DNA of 64,000 nucleotides from positions 56,151 to 120,150 of the forward strand of contig RPRQ01000004.1 in assembly GCA_003818205.1 (NCBI GenBank), given 5' to 3'. The position numbers and the translations under genes are program-made. The notes under the pieces are model-generated. The model did not search any database. It was not told where the DNA came from and saw nothing but the letters and a program-made list of their open reading frames with translations. This document shows positions 1-9,330 of this stretch, in pieces (within the stretch, counting starts at the first letter, position 1; each line of letters starts with the position of its first letter). The stretch is from Bacteroidales bacterium (GTDB lineage Bacteria; Bacteroidota; Bacteroidia; Bacteroidales; Tenuifilaceae).

Positions 1-71
1 TTGTCGAGAAAAGACGAGCAGTAATTAAGATGATAGGTCTTAGCCGTGATAGATGATATAAATGAAATAGT

Positions 72-428
72 ATGAATATGGGATACCAAAAAAATCTGAC
101 GGTTGGTGCAGGTGCATTCAGGGGTATGCAAGCACAGGAATCAGCAATAATAATGGACATATTTAAGGCTTGGTTAAATTTTGTAAACGAATCCAGATTC
201 CAACCTATTTCCCCCTATTATTCATGTGATCCCGATCATATTTCTTTTTCTGATGCCGGATCACAAGGCTTTCAGTTCATACAAGATCCGCAAGACAATA
301 TGCTGATATTTCATTCTAACATGGATATTATCGAACACATTCCTGCTGATGATATACAGTTTAATACGACCATCATGGCATTAATAGCATATTTAACTTC
401 TCAACCAAATAATTCATTATCAAATTAA
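72..428 (+). CDS. Hypothetical protein, 118 aa
   Basis: I do not recognise this protein. It is an uninterrupted 118-residue reading frame that ends 11 bp before the next gene and runs in the same direction, which is the main reason to keep it. No signal peptide, membrane segment or catalytic motif is visible. It contains a mixed hydrophobic stretch near residues 25-45 and a C-terminal helix-like stretch near 95-110. The first 71 bases of the window carry no supported gene. It could be the 3' part of a decayed gene. Confidence 0.35.
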   Translation: MNMGYQKNLTVGAGAFRGMQAQESAIIMDIFKAWLNFVNESRFQPISPYYSCDPDHISFSDAGSQGFQFIQDPQDNMLIFHSNMDIIEHIPADDIQFNTTIMALIAYLTSQPNNSLSN

Positions 429-439
429 TAACAAATATT

Positions 440-2344
440 ATGAAAAATTTATTATTCATAATCAATATTGTCTTTTTTGCATTTTCATGTAGTTCAAAAG
501 GACAGGATACAAATCAGGTTCGGAGTGATAATTCAAAGGAATATAACTACTCTGTTAATCTAAAAAAAACAGATGACAATAAAATTTCAGTTGAACTATA
601 CTGCCCTGTAATTACTAGGGAGTCAATTAATTTCTTCTTTCCTGCTATTATACCAGGGCATTACGAACGGGTAGATTTTGGTCGATTTATCAGCAACCTT
701 AAAGCGCATGATGTTGATGGAAATGAACTTAAAGTAAGAAGATATAGTGACAATTGCTTTATTATTCAGAATGCAAGATCATTGTATAAAATTACATATC
801 AGGTCAGTTCTACTTATAATACTAGAAAAGGAAAAGAGATTCCTCCATCATCTGGATCTATTTTCATAAAAGACAAAGTTTTTGCATTTAATACTAGCGC
901 TTTGTTTGGGTACTTTGAAGGATTAAAAGATACAAGGTTTACCCTTGAATTTCAAAAACCTGATAGCTTTTATGGTGTAACCAGTCTTGCAGAATTAGGA
1001 AATAAAAATGATTGCCAAAGCTTTTCAGCAGAAAACTATCATAAACTCATCGATTGTCCTGTGCTGTTTGCTAAGCCCGATACAGCAAGTTTTACTATAG
1101 GAAACACACTTATTCAGATTGGTGTTTACAATGAAACTGGAAAACTTACTGCAGGAATTATTAAAGCAGGTGTTAAACCCTACTTGGAGGCAGTTCAAAA
1201 ATATGTAGGAGGCAACTTACCTGTGAATAAATATTCCCTAATAGTTTATCTGAAAGATTTAACTGAATTTAAAGAGGGGATTTATGGTAGTGGTTCCCTT
1301 AGCTTATTACAAAAAATTGCAATGTCAAAAACTAAAGTTGGAGCCTTAGAACATGGAACATCCTCTTTCTACTTCTATGGTGATGCAGGTAAACCTGAAT
1401 CGTATCTATACTACATGCAACGTACTTGTACACATGAGTTACTGCACATTTATTCACCGCTAAACCTAAAAAGTGAATTGATAGCGAACATCGATTATCA
1501 GAATCCTAAAATGTCGAAACACCTTTGGCTATATGAGGGTGTAACCGATTATCTCTCGTGGCAAGCTAAGTTGAAATCAGGTTTAATAGGGCTAGATGAG
1601 TTCTTAAATGATGTGATGCGGATAAAGATGCTCATTATGAATAAATTCCCCAAAGACATCAGCTTTGCAGATTGGAGTACAAAAATACTAGAAGACCCAT
1701 GGAGTGAACAGTATTCGCAGGTTTACAATAAAGGAACTATTACAGCCATGATGCTCGATTTTGAAATAATGAGATTAACGAAAGGGCAGAAAAACCTTGC
1801 AGAGGTAATTTTCACCCTTTGCGAACAGTATAAAAATAAGGCGTTTAAGGAGGATGAAATATATGATGAGTTTTCAAATATTGTTGATCCCGAACTAAAG
1901 AATTTCTTCTCGAAATATATCATAGGGAAGGATGATTTCGACTACAAATTAGCATTCGAGGGTATTGGTTTTGATTTCCAAGAGAAGGTAACAGAAGATT
2001 TACCTATCAGTATTCTTGATGGCGGATATGGTGTAGAAATGGCAATTGAACGGGTTAGAGTATACAATATTGAAAAGGTAAAGCAAGTAAGTCTATTTCA
2101 AAAAGGGGATAAAATACTATATGATGTGTTTGGTGAAAACTGTACCAAACCTTTTAGGGATATTGATGGCAACTATGTAAAATCAGGAACAATAGTAAAT
2201 GTGCCGATTATTCGCAATGGCAGAGATATGAACTTGCAATTAAAAGTAGAATACGCTCAAGCAACCTATCGATATAAAATTCAAGTAAATAAAAAAATGG
2301 ATGATATTCAAAAAGTAAACTTTAACAAGTGGATAAAAAACTAA
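440..2344 (+). CDS. M61-family-like zinc metallopeptidase lipoprotein
   Basis: Predicted outer-layer zinc aminopeptidase of the M61 (glycyl aminopeptidase) type. The N-terminus is a lipoprotein signal with its lipobox cysteine in FAFSC. The zinc site is visible as HELLH at residues 332-336, with the third ligand probably Glu366 in EGVTDY. M61 proteins place an N-terminal beta domain before the catalytic domain and a PDZ-like domain after it; the last 100 or so residues here fit the PDZ position. At 634 aa the length is normal for the family. It is followed 51 bp later by an M3 peptidase, so the pair probably degrades peptides outside the cytoplasm. The substrate is unknown. Confidence 0.8.
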   Translation: MKNLLFIINIVFFAFSCSSKGQDTNQVRSDNSKEYNYSVNLKKTDDNKISVELYCPVITRESINFFFPAIIPGHYERVDFGRFISNLKAHDVDGNELKVRRYSDNCFIIQNARSLYKITYQVSSTYNTRKGKEIPPSSGSIFIKDKVFAFNTSALFGYFEGLKDTRFTLEFQKPDSFYGVTSLAELGNKNDCQSFSAENYHKLIDCPVLFAKPDTASFTIGNTLIQIGVYNETGKLTAGIIKAGVKPYLEAVQKYVGGNLPVNKYSLIVYLKDLTEFKEGIYGSGSLSLLQKIAMSKTKVGALEHGTSSFYFYGDAGKPESYLYYMQRTCTHELLHIYSPLNLKSELIANIDYQNPKMSKHLWLYEGVTDYLSWQAKLKSGLIGLDEFLNDVMRIKMLIMNKFPKDISFADWSTKILEDPWSEQYSQVYNKGTITAMMLDFEIMRLTKGQKNLAEVIFTLCEQYKNKAFKEDEIYDEFSNIVDPELKNFFSKYIIGKDDFDYKLAFEGIGFDFQEKVTEDLPISILDGGYGVEMAIERVRVYNIEKVKQVSLFQKGDKILYDVFGENCTKPFRDIDGNYVKSGTIVNVPIIRNGRDMNLQLKVEYAQATYRYKIQVNKKMDDIQKVNFNKWIKN

Positions 2345-2395
2345 AAGTAAATAACATTTTTCCCAAAAACCTCTAACTCTTAAAATTAATGGATT

Positions 2396-4342
2396 ATGAA
2401 AACAACAACTTTATTATTTTTTGCTCTAATAGTTTTGAGTAATAATGTTCTTTCACAACCAAAACAATATAGTAATAGGACTGAAATCCCCAATGAATAC
2501 AAATGGGATTTAACCAAAATCTATTCCTCATGGGATGAATGGGAAGCCGATATTGTTAAACTTCAGAAAGAAGTTGAAGAAATTCAAAAGTATAAAGGTA
2601 TTCTGGGTCCTGTTTCAATAAAAAAGGGAGTTGTAGATAAATCTTTAAAAGGGAAGAATAGTTCCAAACCAGAAATCCTTCAGAAGGTTTTAGATGCAAA
2701 ATTCAATATGTCGAATAGAGCCACAAAGTTATATTGCTATGTGAGTTTGTGGCAGGCAATAGATGCACGAAACCCTGAGTATACAGCTAAAACGCAGCAA
2801 TTATCAAGTGAATTATCCAAACTGGAACAGAATTTTGCATGGTTCGAGCCTGAACTGGCAGCATTGAACAAAGAGAAGTTGTTGGAATGGACACAAAAAT
2901 ATTCAGGATTAAAACCATACCATCACTATTTATCAGATTTCTTTAGGCAACGCGAACATATATTGCCTGAGGAGCAGCAAAAAATTATGTCTAAGCTTAG
3001 TAGTGCTCTATCTACAAATCAAAACATATACAATTCATTGTCGGTTGCCGATATTCAATTCGATAAGGTGAAAATATCAACTGGAGATGAGATTCTTTGT
3101 AATTCCCCATCGGTGGAACGCTTTCTAAATACAAGTACAAACCAAAGAGATAGAAGAATAATAGGTGATAGTAATTTTAAAACCTATATAAAAAACAAAA
3201 ACACATATTCCGAAATATACGCAGGTATCCTTAAATCTCGTTGGGCTACTGCTACAATTTACAACTATCAGTCGTGTCTCAACAATGTACTTGATGCTGA
3301 TAGTATTCCCGTGTCGGTTTATTCTGCATTTTTAGAAACAGCACCTAAGGCAATCCCTGCAATTCAACAATATTTTAAAATACGAAAACAGGTGTTTAAA
3401 CTGGATACACTTTTTAAAACAGATTTAAACAATAGTCTAACCCAATTCAGAAAAGTTTATCCCTATGAACAGGCTCTGGATATCACAAAGAAAGCACTTA
3501 GCGTTTTTGGTGATGATTATAGTAAAATGGTCGATGACTTTTTAAAACCTGGTAATATCGATGTTTACCCTTATCCAGGCAAACGTAATGGTGCTTTTCA
3601 TCTAAGAGTTCCAGAAGTTCAATCGTTTTTGCTTTTAAACTTTAACGAAACAAGAGGAAGTGTTTTTACACTGGCACATGAAACTGGGCATGCCATGCAC
3701 GCAACTTTATCAAACCTGAACCAACCCTTGGTATCAAAGGATTACCCTGTTTTTATTGCTGAAGTGGCATCGATAGTAAACGAAATTGCACTAGTTGATT
3801 ACCTCGTAAAAAATGTCGAATCACCAGAGGAGCGAATTGATTTATTGAATCAAGAGATTAATACTTTTTTCGGTAAGTTTTATAGGATAGCACAACTATC
3901 GGAATTTGAATATAAAGCATATAGTAGAGTTGAAAGTGATATGCCAATTGATATTGAATCGCTCTCCAGCGTGTTTGATTCTATCGAAGTAAAGTATTAT
4001 GGCGATGCTTTATACCGTGATGCTAATGAAAAGTATGGATGGTTTCGAACTCAACATTTGTTTAACAAATACTTTTACCTTTTCCAGTATGCAACAAGCT
4101 ACTCTGCTGCTTTATGCATTTATAAAGGAATTGCCAACGAGCCAGACCATATAATGAAACAACAGCATATAAATAAATACTTAGACTTACTAAAGGCTGG
4201 AGGAAAAGACTACCCTATTGATTTAATAAAACTTGCTGGTGTGGATATGACCTCGAAAAAACCTTATACAGATGTAATAGAGTATTTAAACTCTTTAGTT
4301 AACCAGCTGGAAAAAGAATTGAAAGCAATTGGCAAAATATAG
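2396..4342 (+). CDS. pepF: Oligoendopeptidase F-like M3 metallopeptidase, secreted
   Basis: Zinc endopeptidase of the M3B (PepF) type that cuts short peptides. The HExxH motif is HETGH at residues 428-432, and Glu456 in AEVASIVNE fits the third zinc ligand. The protein is 648 aa, slightly longer than the usual 600 because a signal peptide (MKTTTLLFFALIVLS...) is present. Export is unusual compared with the cytosolic PepF of Firmicutes, though it is common in Bacteroidota. It lies between the M61-like peptidase and a MacB-like permease on the same strand, which suggests a shared transcript. The symbol is by family; the exact substrate is unknown. Confidence 0.85.
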   Translation: MKTTTLLFFALIVLSNNVLSQPKQYSNRTEIPNEYKWDLTKIYSSWDEWEADIVKLQKEVEEIQKYKGILGPVSIKKGVVDKSLKGKNSSKPEILQKVLDAKFNMSNRATKLYCYVSLWQAIDARNPEYTAKTQQLSSELSKLEQNFAWFEPELAALNKEKLLEWTQKYSGLKPYHHYLSDFFRQREHILPEEQQKIMSKLSSALSTNQNIYNSLSVADIQFDKVKISTGDEILCNSPSVERFLNTSTNQRDRRIIGDSNFKTYIKNKNTYSEIYAGILKSRWATATIYNYQSCLNNVLDADSIPVSVYSAFLETAPKAIPAIQQYFKIRKQVFKLDTLFKTDLNNSLTQFRKVYPYEQALDITKKALSVFGDDYSKMVDDFLKPGNIDVYPYPGKRNGAFHLRVPEVQSFLLLNFNETRGSVFTLAHETGHAMHATLSNLNQPLVSKDYPVFIAEVASIVNEIALVDYLVKNVESPEERIDLLNQEINTFFGKFYRIAQLSEFEYKAYSRVESDMPIDIESLSSVFDSIEVKYYGDALYRDANEKYGWFRTQHLFNKYFYLFQYATSYSAALCIYKGIANEPDHIMKQQHINKYLDLLKAGGKDYPIDLIKLAGVDMTSKKPYTDVIEYLNSLVNQLEKELKAIGKI

Positions 4343-4406
4343 GTGATACTATGCAATTCTATAAAATACTATAAAACAATATATTGTAAATACTATATCA
4401 AGTTAT

Positions 4407-6761
4407 ATGCTATCCATTCAATTAAAGAATTCCTTCAGGATTGCAGTAAAAAACAAGGTTTTTACAGCAGTCAATATAATTGGTTTGGGAATAGGATTAG
4501 CCTGCTTCATGCTGATTATGCTTTGGGTAAGAAATGAAATGACCTATGAAAACTTTAATCCCAACGCCAACCGTATATATATTCTTAATAAATTAAATAA
4601 CATTGGTACAGGTACAACTACGACTCAATCCCTACCCTATCTCCTTGGTCCAGAAATTAAACAGAAAATAGCTGGTGTTGAAACGTTTGTACGTACATAC
4701 CCCAAACATGCAGTAGTTTCAAAAGATGAAATAATATTCCGAGAAACAAAAATTCTGGCGGCAGACACCAATTTTTTTAAAGTATTTCCATATAAATTCA
4801 TCAATGGAAACTCAGATAATGCTCTAAGTAGTCCATATTCAGTTGTGCTTACGAGTGAGATTGCAAAAAAGTACTTTGGTGCAAATAATCCGATTGGACA
4901 ATCAATCCGAATTAGAGTGGGTATATCTGATCTATATACTATTACTGGTGTAATTGAGGATTTACCAAGTAATACTATAATGGATTTCGACTTTGTACTA
5001 CCCATAGACCCGCTATTCCGAAACAAAAAAGACCAAATTAGCTGGTATTCTCACATGTTTGATACGTATATTCAAACAAGCACCCCTATTGAATGTGAAT
5101 CGTTTAACTCTAAACTAACAGATATATTAAATCAACATTATAGTGAAGGAACTCCAAAGGATTCTATAATTGTTCAACCATTAATAGATGAGCATTTATA
5201 TAGCCCCGAAGGTAATAGAACAGGAATGCAATATATTTTGATTTTTAGCATCATTGCAGTTTTTATTCTTGTAATCGCATGTATTAATTACATCAACTTG
5301 GCTACAGCAATTGCTTCAAAAAGAATGCGCGAGGTTGGACTTAAGAAGGTTATTGGTGCAACAAAATTCGAATTGATCCTGCAGTTTCTGTTGGAGGCAT
5401 TCATTCAAACGATTATCGCGATGATTTTTGCCATTGTAGCAATCGAATTATTGCTTCCAACTTTTATTGAGCTAACTGGCAAAGAGATAAGTTGGAATTA
5501 TTTCGATATAATAAATTTGATGTTCATGTTGGGGTTAATTGTTATTATAACTATAATATCAGGTGCCTATCCTGCCTTTTACACCTCATCGTTTCAACCC
5601 ACATCTGTTTTTCGGGGAGCGTCAGAATCTGGTCGAAGTAAAATTACACTTCGAAAAATTCTTGTAATCGTTCAATTTACCGTTGCTGTAGTGCTTATAA
5701 TTTCAACGGGTATTATCTATTACCAATTGAAGTTCATTCAGAATAAGGAGCTGGGCTATGATAAGGAAAATCTACTATACATGCCATTTGATAAGAATAT
5801 CGGCAAAAAGTATGAAGCATTCAAGAAAGAATTACTTTCAAATCCATCTATTACAAATATTAGTCGTTGTTCAGAGATTCCATCAAGAATAAAAAATAAG
5901 ATGAATGGTCTGACCTGGGAAGGAAAGACGGAAAACACCTCTGGTCATTTCTATTTTGAATCAATTGATGCCGATTTTATTAGGACGATGAATCTAAAGG
6001 TTGTTGCGGGCAGAAATTTTTCTGATGATTTTCTTACAGATTCTATAAACTATATTTTCAATGAAAAAGCCGTTAAACTTATGGGATTTAAAGATCCCAT
6101 TGGGCAGCAATTTGAACTTGATGGCCCCCCAGGCAAGATAGTGGGTGTGGTTAGGGATTATAATATCGAACCTCTAACGAATGATATTGCTCCTTTGATG
6201 TTTATAATGTGGAGGGATTGGTACTGGACTCTTATTGTTAGGGTTAATCCAGAAAATCTTAACAAAACTATCAAATATATTGAGAATACTTGGAAGCAGT
6301 TTGCACCTGATTCTCCGTTTGAATACGATTTTATCAGCAACAATCTACAAAGACAATACAAAGCAGAGCAGAGAATGAGTAAACTCGTTACTATTTTTTC
6401 AATTCTTATTGTAATTATAACAACCATTGGCTTATTCAGTCTTGCGACATATACAGCCCAACAAAAAACCAAGGAGACTGGTATTCGAAAAGTACTCGGA
6501 GCAAGAGTGCTGGATATTATCAGTCTCTTTACTTTATCCTTTGTAAAATGGGTTGTTATTGCCAATATCATTGCATGGCCAATTGCTTGGTACTTATGCG
6601 ACAAGTGGCTTCAGGATTTTGCTTATAGGGTAGAAATAAGCCTGCTGATTTTCCCTCTTATTGCGTTAGCAACAATACTGTTGGCAATTGTTACAATTAG
6701 TTTCCAAACATGGAAAACGGCTAACTTAAATCCTGTAGAGAGTTTAAGACATACTTCTTAA
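4407..6761 (+). CDS. MacB/FtsX-type ABC transporter permease
   Basis: Inner-membrane permease of the MacB/FtsX superfamily, 784 aa. An N-terminal transmembrane helix (about residues 20-42) is followed by a large periplasmic MacB_PCD domain, three membrane helices near residues 290-400, a second helix plus periplasmic domain, and three C-terminal helices. This duplicated FtsX layout is typical of Bacteroidota. Family members do not pump across the inner membrane but transmit ATPase movement to periplasmic partners. No cognate ATPase is adjacent, so it must use one encoded elsewhere. Two paralogues lie at 41053-43416 and 54706-57114. Confidence 0.85.
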   Translation: MLSIQLKNSFRIAVKNKVFTAVNIIGLGIGLACFMLIMLWVRNEMTYENFNPNANRIYILNKLNNIGTGTTTTQSLPYLLGPEIKQKIAGVETFVRTYPKHAVVSKDEIIFRETKILAADTNFFKVFPYKFINGNSDNALSSPYSVVLTSEIAKKYFGANNPIGQSIRIRVGISDLYTITGVIEDLPSNTIMDFDFVLPIDPLFRNKKDQISWYSHMFDTYIQTSTPIECESFNSKLTDILNQHYSEGTPKDSIIVQPLIDEHLYSPEGNRTGMQYILIFSIIAVFILVIACINYINLATAIASKRMREVGLKKVIGATKFELILQFLLEAFIQTIIAMIFAIVAIELLLPTFIELTGKEISWNYFDIINLMFMLGLIVIITIISGAYPAFYTSSFQPTSVFRGASESGRSKITLRKILVIVQFTVAVVLIISTGIIYYQLKFIQNKELGYDKENLLYMPFDKNIGKKYEAFKKELLSNPSITNISRCSEIPSRIKNKMNGLTWEGKTENTSGHFYFESIDADFIRTMNLKVVAGRNFSDDFLTDSINYIFNEKAVKLMGFKDPIGQQFELDGPPGKIVGVVRDYNIEPLTNDIAPLMFIMWRDWYWTLIVRVNPENLNKTIKYIENTWKQFAPDSPFEYDFISNNLQRQYKAEQRMSKLVTIFSILIVIITTIGLFSLATYTAQQKTKETGIRKVLGARVLDIISLFTLSFVKWVVIANIIAWPIAWYLCDKWLQDFAYRVEISLLIFPLIALATILLAIVTISFQTWKTANLNPVESLRHTS

Positions 6762-6814
6762 CGATTTAAAGAATACTTATAATAGTGTAATAGAAAGTAA
6801 TTTAAAATTCAATT

Positions 6815-7651
6815 ATGAAAAAAGTAAGTGTTAAAGGGCAGTCTATTATCGAAACGGTAGTTGTCGCATTGATTTTCGGAATAATATTCCGATGGTTGGC
6901 ATTTTACACGCGCGATTTAGGCTTTGGAGCAATAGCTCGAAACATATTTTATATGCTATGGGCTATAACCATTCCAATAATATTGATATGGGTAACAAAG
7001 CTGGAGATAGGGCTTAAAAACTGGAAGTTCGCGATTCATATTGGCTTTCTGATTTTCTGGTTGGGTTTTATTCAAAGTATTGGATTTGCTACTGTGGGTG
7101 CGCTCAAGCTTAAATTCTCATCTTGGCCAGCATTTGGAATTTTAGTCTTTGTAGTTCTGGTTATGACAGGAATAGCATTGCTCATCTATAACAAGGTTGA
7201 TGAAGAAAAAACCTATAGGTATAGCTGGAAGTTGGCTTTCTTTGGAGCGCTCTTTTTAGTCCCCCCAATTGTAGTTGGGCTTGCTGGTAAATCAGTTGGG
7301 ATAACTCTGTTTGACCAGCTGTACTTTACATTTGGAGTGGGTATTGCCGAAGAGCTTATGTACCGAGGGTATATCCAAACAAGAATTAATGGCGAATTTG
7401 GTCGACCATGGCGAATAGGTAAAACTCAATTTGGTCCAGGGCTAATTATTTCTTCAGTGCTATTCGGGCTTTGCCACATGTATAATTTAGGCTCCAAAGA
7501 CCCTAATCTAATTTTTGCCTTGGCAGCTATTTTTATGGGTTTCTTTTTCGGTTTTGCACGAGAACGAGGCGGAATTTGGGTGGCAATTGCGTTTCATGTT
7601 CTTTGGTCAGCTATCCCAGAACCAATTATGAGGGCGTTTGGAATTATTTAA
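6815..7651 (+). CDS. CPBP family intramembrane metalloprotease
   Basis: Polytopic membrane protein of the CPBP (CAAX protease and bacteriocin-processing) family, 278 aa. The expected motifs occur in order: EELMYRG in the first conserved helix, SSVLFGLCH in the second, and a final AFHVLWS. The two glutamates and two histidines form the presumed metal site. In other bacteria such proteins process or confer immunity to peptides, or act in membrane-protein turnover; the role here is not known. It follows a MacB-like permease by 53 bp and precedes a secreted S41-like protease by 42 bp, consistent with one peptide-processing operon. Confidence 0.8.
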   Translation: MKKVSVKGQSIIETVVVALIFGIIFRWLAFYTRDLGFGAIARNIFYMLWAITIPIILIWVTKLEIGLKNWKFAIHIGFLIFWLGFIQSIGFATVGALKLKFSSWPAFGILVFVVLVMTGIALLIYNKVDEEKTYRYSWKLAFFGALFLVPPIVVGLAGKSVGITLFDQLYFTFGVGIAEELMYRGYIQTRINGEFGRPWRIGKTQFGPGLIISSVLFGLCHMYNLGSKDPNLIFALAAIFMGFFFGFARERGGIWVAIAFHVLWSAIPEPIMRAFGII

Positions 7652-7693
7652 AAAATAAATATAAAAACAATTATTTACTGAATCTGAAAAAAA

Positions 7694-9313
7694 ATGAAAA
7701 CAATTATTTGCACATCAGTTTTGCTTCTATTCGTTTTTGCAAACACACTTTTTGCTCAAAACGAGATTTTACCAGCCGATTCATTAAAAAAGGATTTAAA
7801 TCAGCTCTTGACCATTGTTGAATCTTCACATCCCGATCCCTATTTTGCAGGAGGAGGAAAAATTGCTTTTCATAGGAGATATCAGCAAATGCTTAATGCT
7901 ATACCTAAAGAAGGCTTAACTAAGAAAGAGTTTTACTCAGCTATTATAGCATTTTTAGCGAATATTGGCGATAGCCATACTGGATTGCTGCCCAACCAAC
8001 AGCCAGGTCAGGAGTCAGGCCTACCATTTAAGTTTAAAGTGGTTGAGAAATCTCTATTTATACAAGTTGTCCCTGATAAGAAATATCAGCGGTTTATCTC
8101 AGCTCAGCTTATTTCTATTGAAGATATTCCTTTTGAAGAGCTATTGGTTCGACAAGGGAATATCAGGGGGGCAGAGAATGATTTTACTAAATTAGCATTC
8201 ATGCAGTTCCTGTCATTAAGCAGAAAGGATGGCTTGAAGAACCTGATACCTGAATGGAATACAACCAAACCAATTAAACTAGTATTTAGAAAAACCGATG
8301 GTAACAACGAAGATTTAGAAGTAGAAATTCCATTTCAGCCTGTTGAAGTAATAACACCAGCCACGTTAGTTAACCTGCCATCAACAGAAAAATCTGATTT
8401 TGCTTTTAACTTTTTAGATAACAAAAAGCAAACAGCTTTACTTGTTATTAAAGATATGAATACCTATCGTGAGAGTTTTGAGTATTTGAAGGTGTTAGGC
8501 TCTAAGGGAATTGAACAGATGGCTGCGAACGCATATAAAAAGTACAATTCAACCGAGATACCCGATGATTGGAATAAACTGCTCGCAGGGACACCCTCGG
8601 CCACTGAAGTTTTTGTTCAACTGATTGAAGAAATGAAAGTAAGCGGAACAAAAAATCTAATCATCGATTTGCGCGAGAATTCGGGAGGTAATTCCATTAT
8701 GCGTGAAATAATGGTTTATCTTTTATATGGTGATGTTGCTGTAAAAACGTTGGATAATGGATACTCCATAAAGAGGTACTCCGATCAGTATTTTTCACAA
8801 TATAATACTAGTAAGAAAGATAGCCTCCAGAACCGAATAAGCATAACAGGTTCGTCATACGATTTTTCTAATGAAGAATGCTATGCAAAGAAGGAGTTAG
8901 AAATCAACTTTGAAGAGACGTTTAAGATGATGCCAACGTTTTGGAAAGTATATAGTACAAAAAAGTATCATAACCCTTATCATCAGCTAGCAAAGGTGCT
9001 GGTTGTATCATCGCCATTTACATTTAGCTCGGGTTTAAACCTGCTAACAGGTTTATATGCTATGGGTGCTAAGGTGGTAGGTACTGCATCAGGACAAGCA
9101 CCAAATAACTTCGGTGATGCATTGATGTTCTCTCTTAATCGTAGTGGAATCAGAGGCTTTGTTTCGTTTAAGCAGGTAATTACCTATCCTAATGATCCTG
9201 CAAAAGGGCATTGTTTTACACCAGATTACCCCTTAACCTATCAAAAATTCAAGGATTTACACTTTGATCCCAATGCCGAAATTCTGTTTTCTCTCGAAAT
9301 ATTGAAGAAGTAA
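7694..9313 (+). CDS. Secreted S41 (tail-specific protease-like) peptidase
   Basis: Signal-peptide-bearing S41-family protein, 539 aa. The characteristic points are GDSHTG in the N-terminal half, NLIIDLRENSGG in the C-terminal domain and the nucleophile region SSPFTFSSGLN. The Ser-Lys pair of classical CtpA enzymes is not evident, so the tricorn-like S41B arrangement, in which a His (here in SHT) assists the serine, is more likely. It ends 17 bp before the TonB receptor gene. Two related proteins occur at 16925-18490 and 18492-20663. Confidence 0.75.
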   Translation: MKTIICTSVLLLFVFANTLFAQNEILPADSLKKDLNQLLTIVESSHPDPYFAGGGKIAFHRRYQQMLNAIPKEGLTKKEFYSAIIAFLANIGDSHTGLLPNQQPGQESGLPFKFKVVEKSLFIQVVPDKKYQRFISAQLISIEDIPFEELLVRQGNIRGAENDFTKLAFMQFLSLSRKDGLKNLIPEWNTTKPIKLVFRKTDGNNEDLEVEIPFQPVEVITPATLVNLPSTEKSDFAFNFLDNKKQTALLVIKDMNTYRESFEYLKVLGSKGIEQMAANAYKKYNSTEIPDDWNKLLAGTPSATEVFVQLIEEMKVSGTKNLIIDLRENSGGNSIMREIMVYLLYGDVAVKTLDNGYSIKRYSDQYFSQYNTSKKDSLQNRISITGSSYDFSNEECYAKKELEINFEETFKMMPTFWKVYSTKKYHNPYHQLAKVLVVSSPFTFSSGLNLLTGLYAMGAKVVGTASGQAPNNFGDALMFSLNRSGIRGFVSFKQVITYPNDPAKGHCFTPDYPLTYQKFKDLHFDPNAEILFSLEILKK

Positions 9314-9330
9314 TTACTATAAAGTTTTTT

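Noticed and set aside
4343..4537. 64-codon frame after the M3 peptidase
   Set aside because: Overlaps the start of the permease in another frame and has no coding features.
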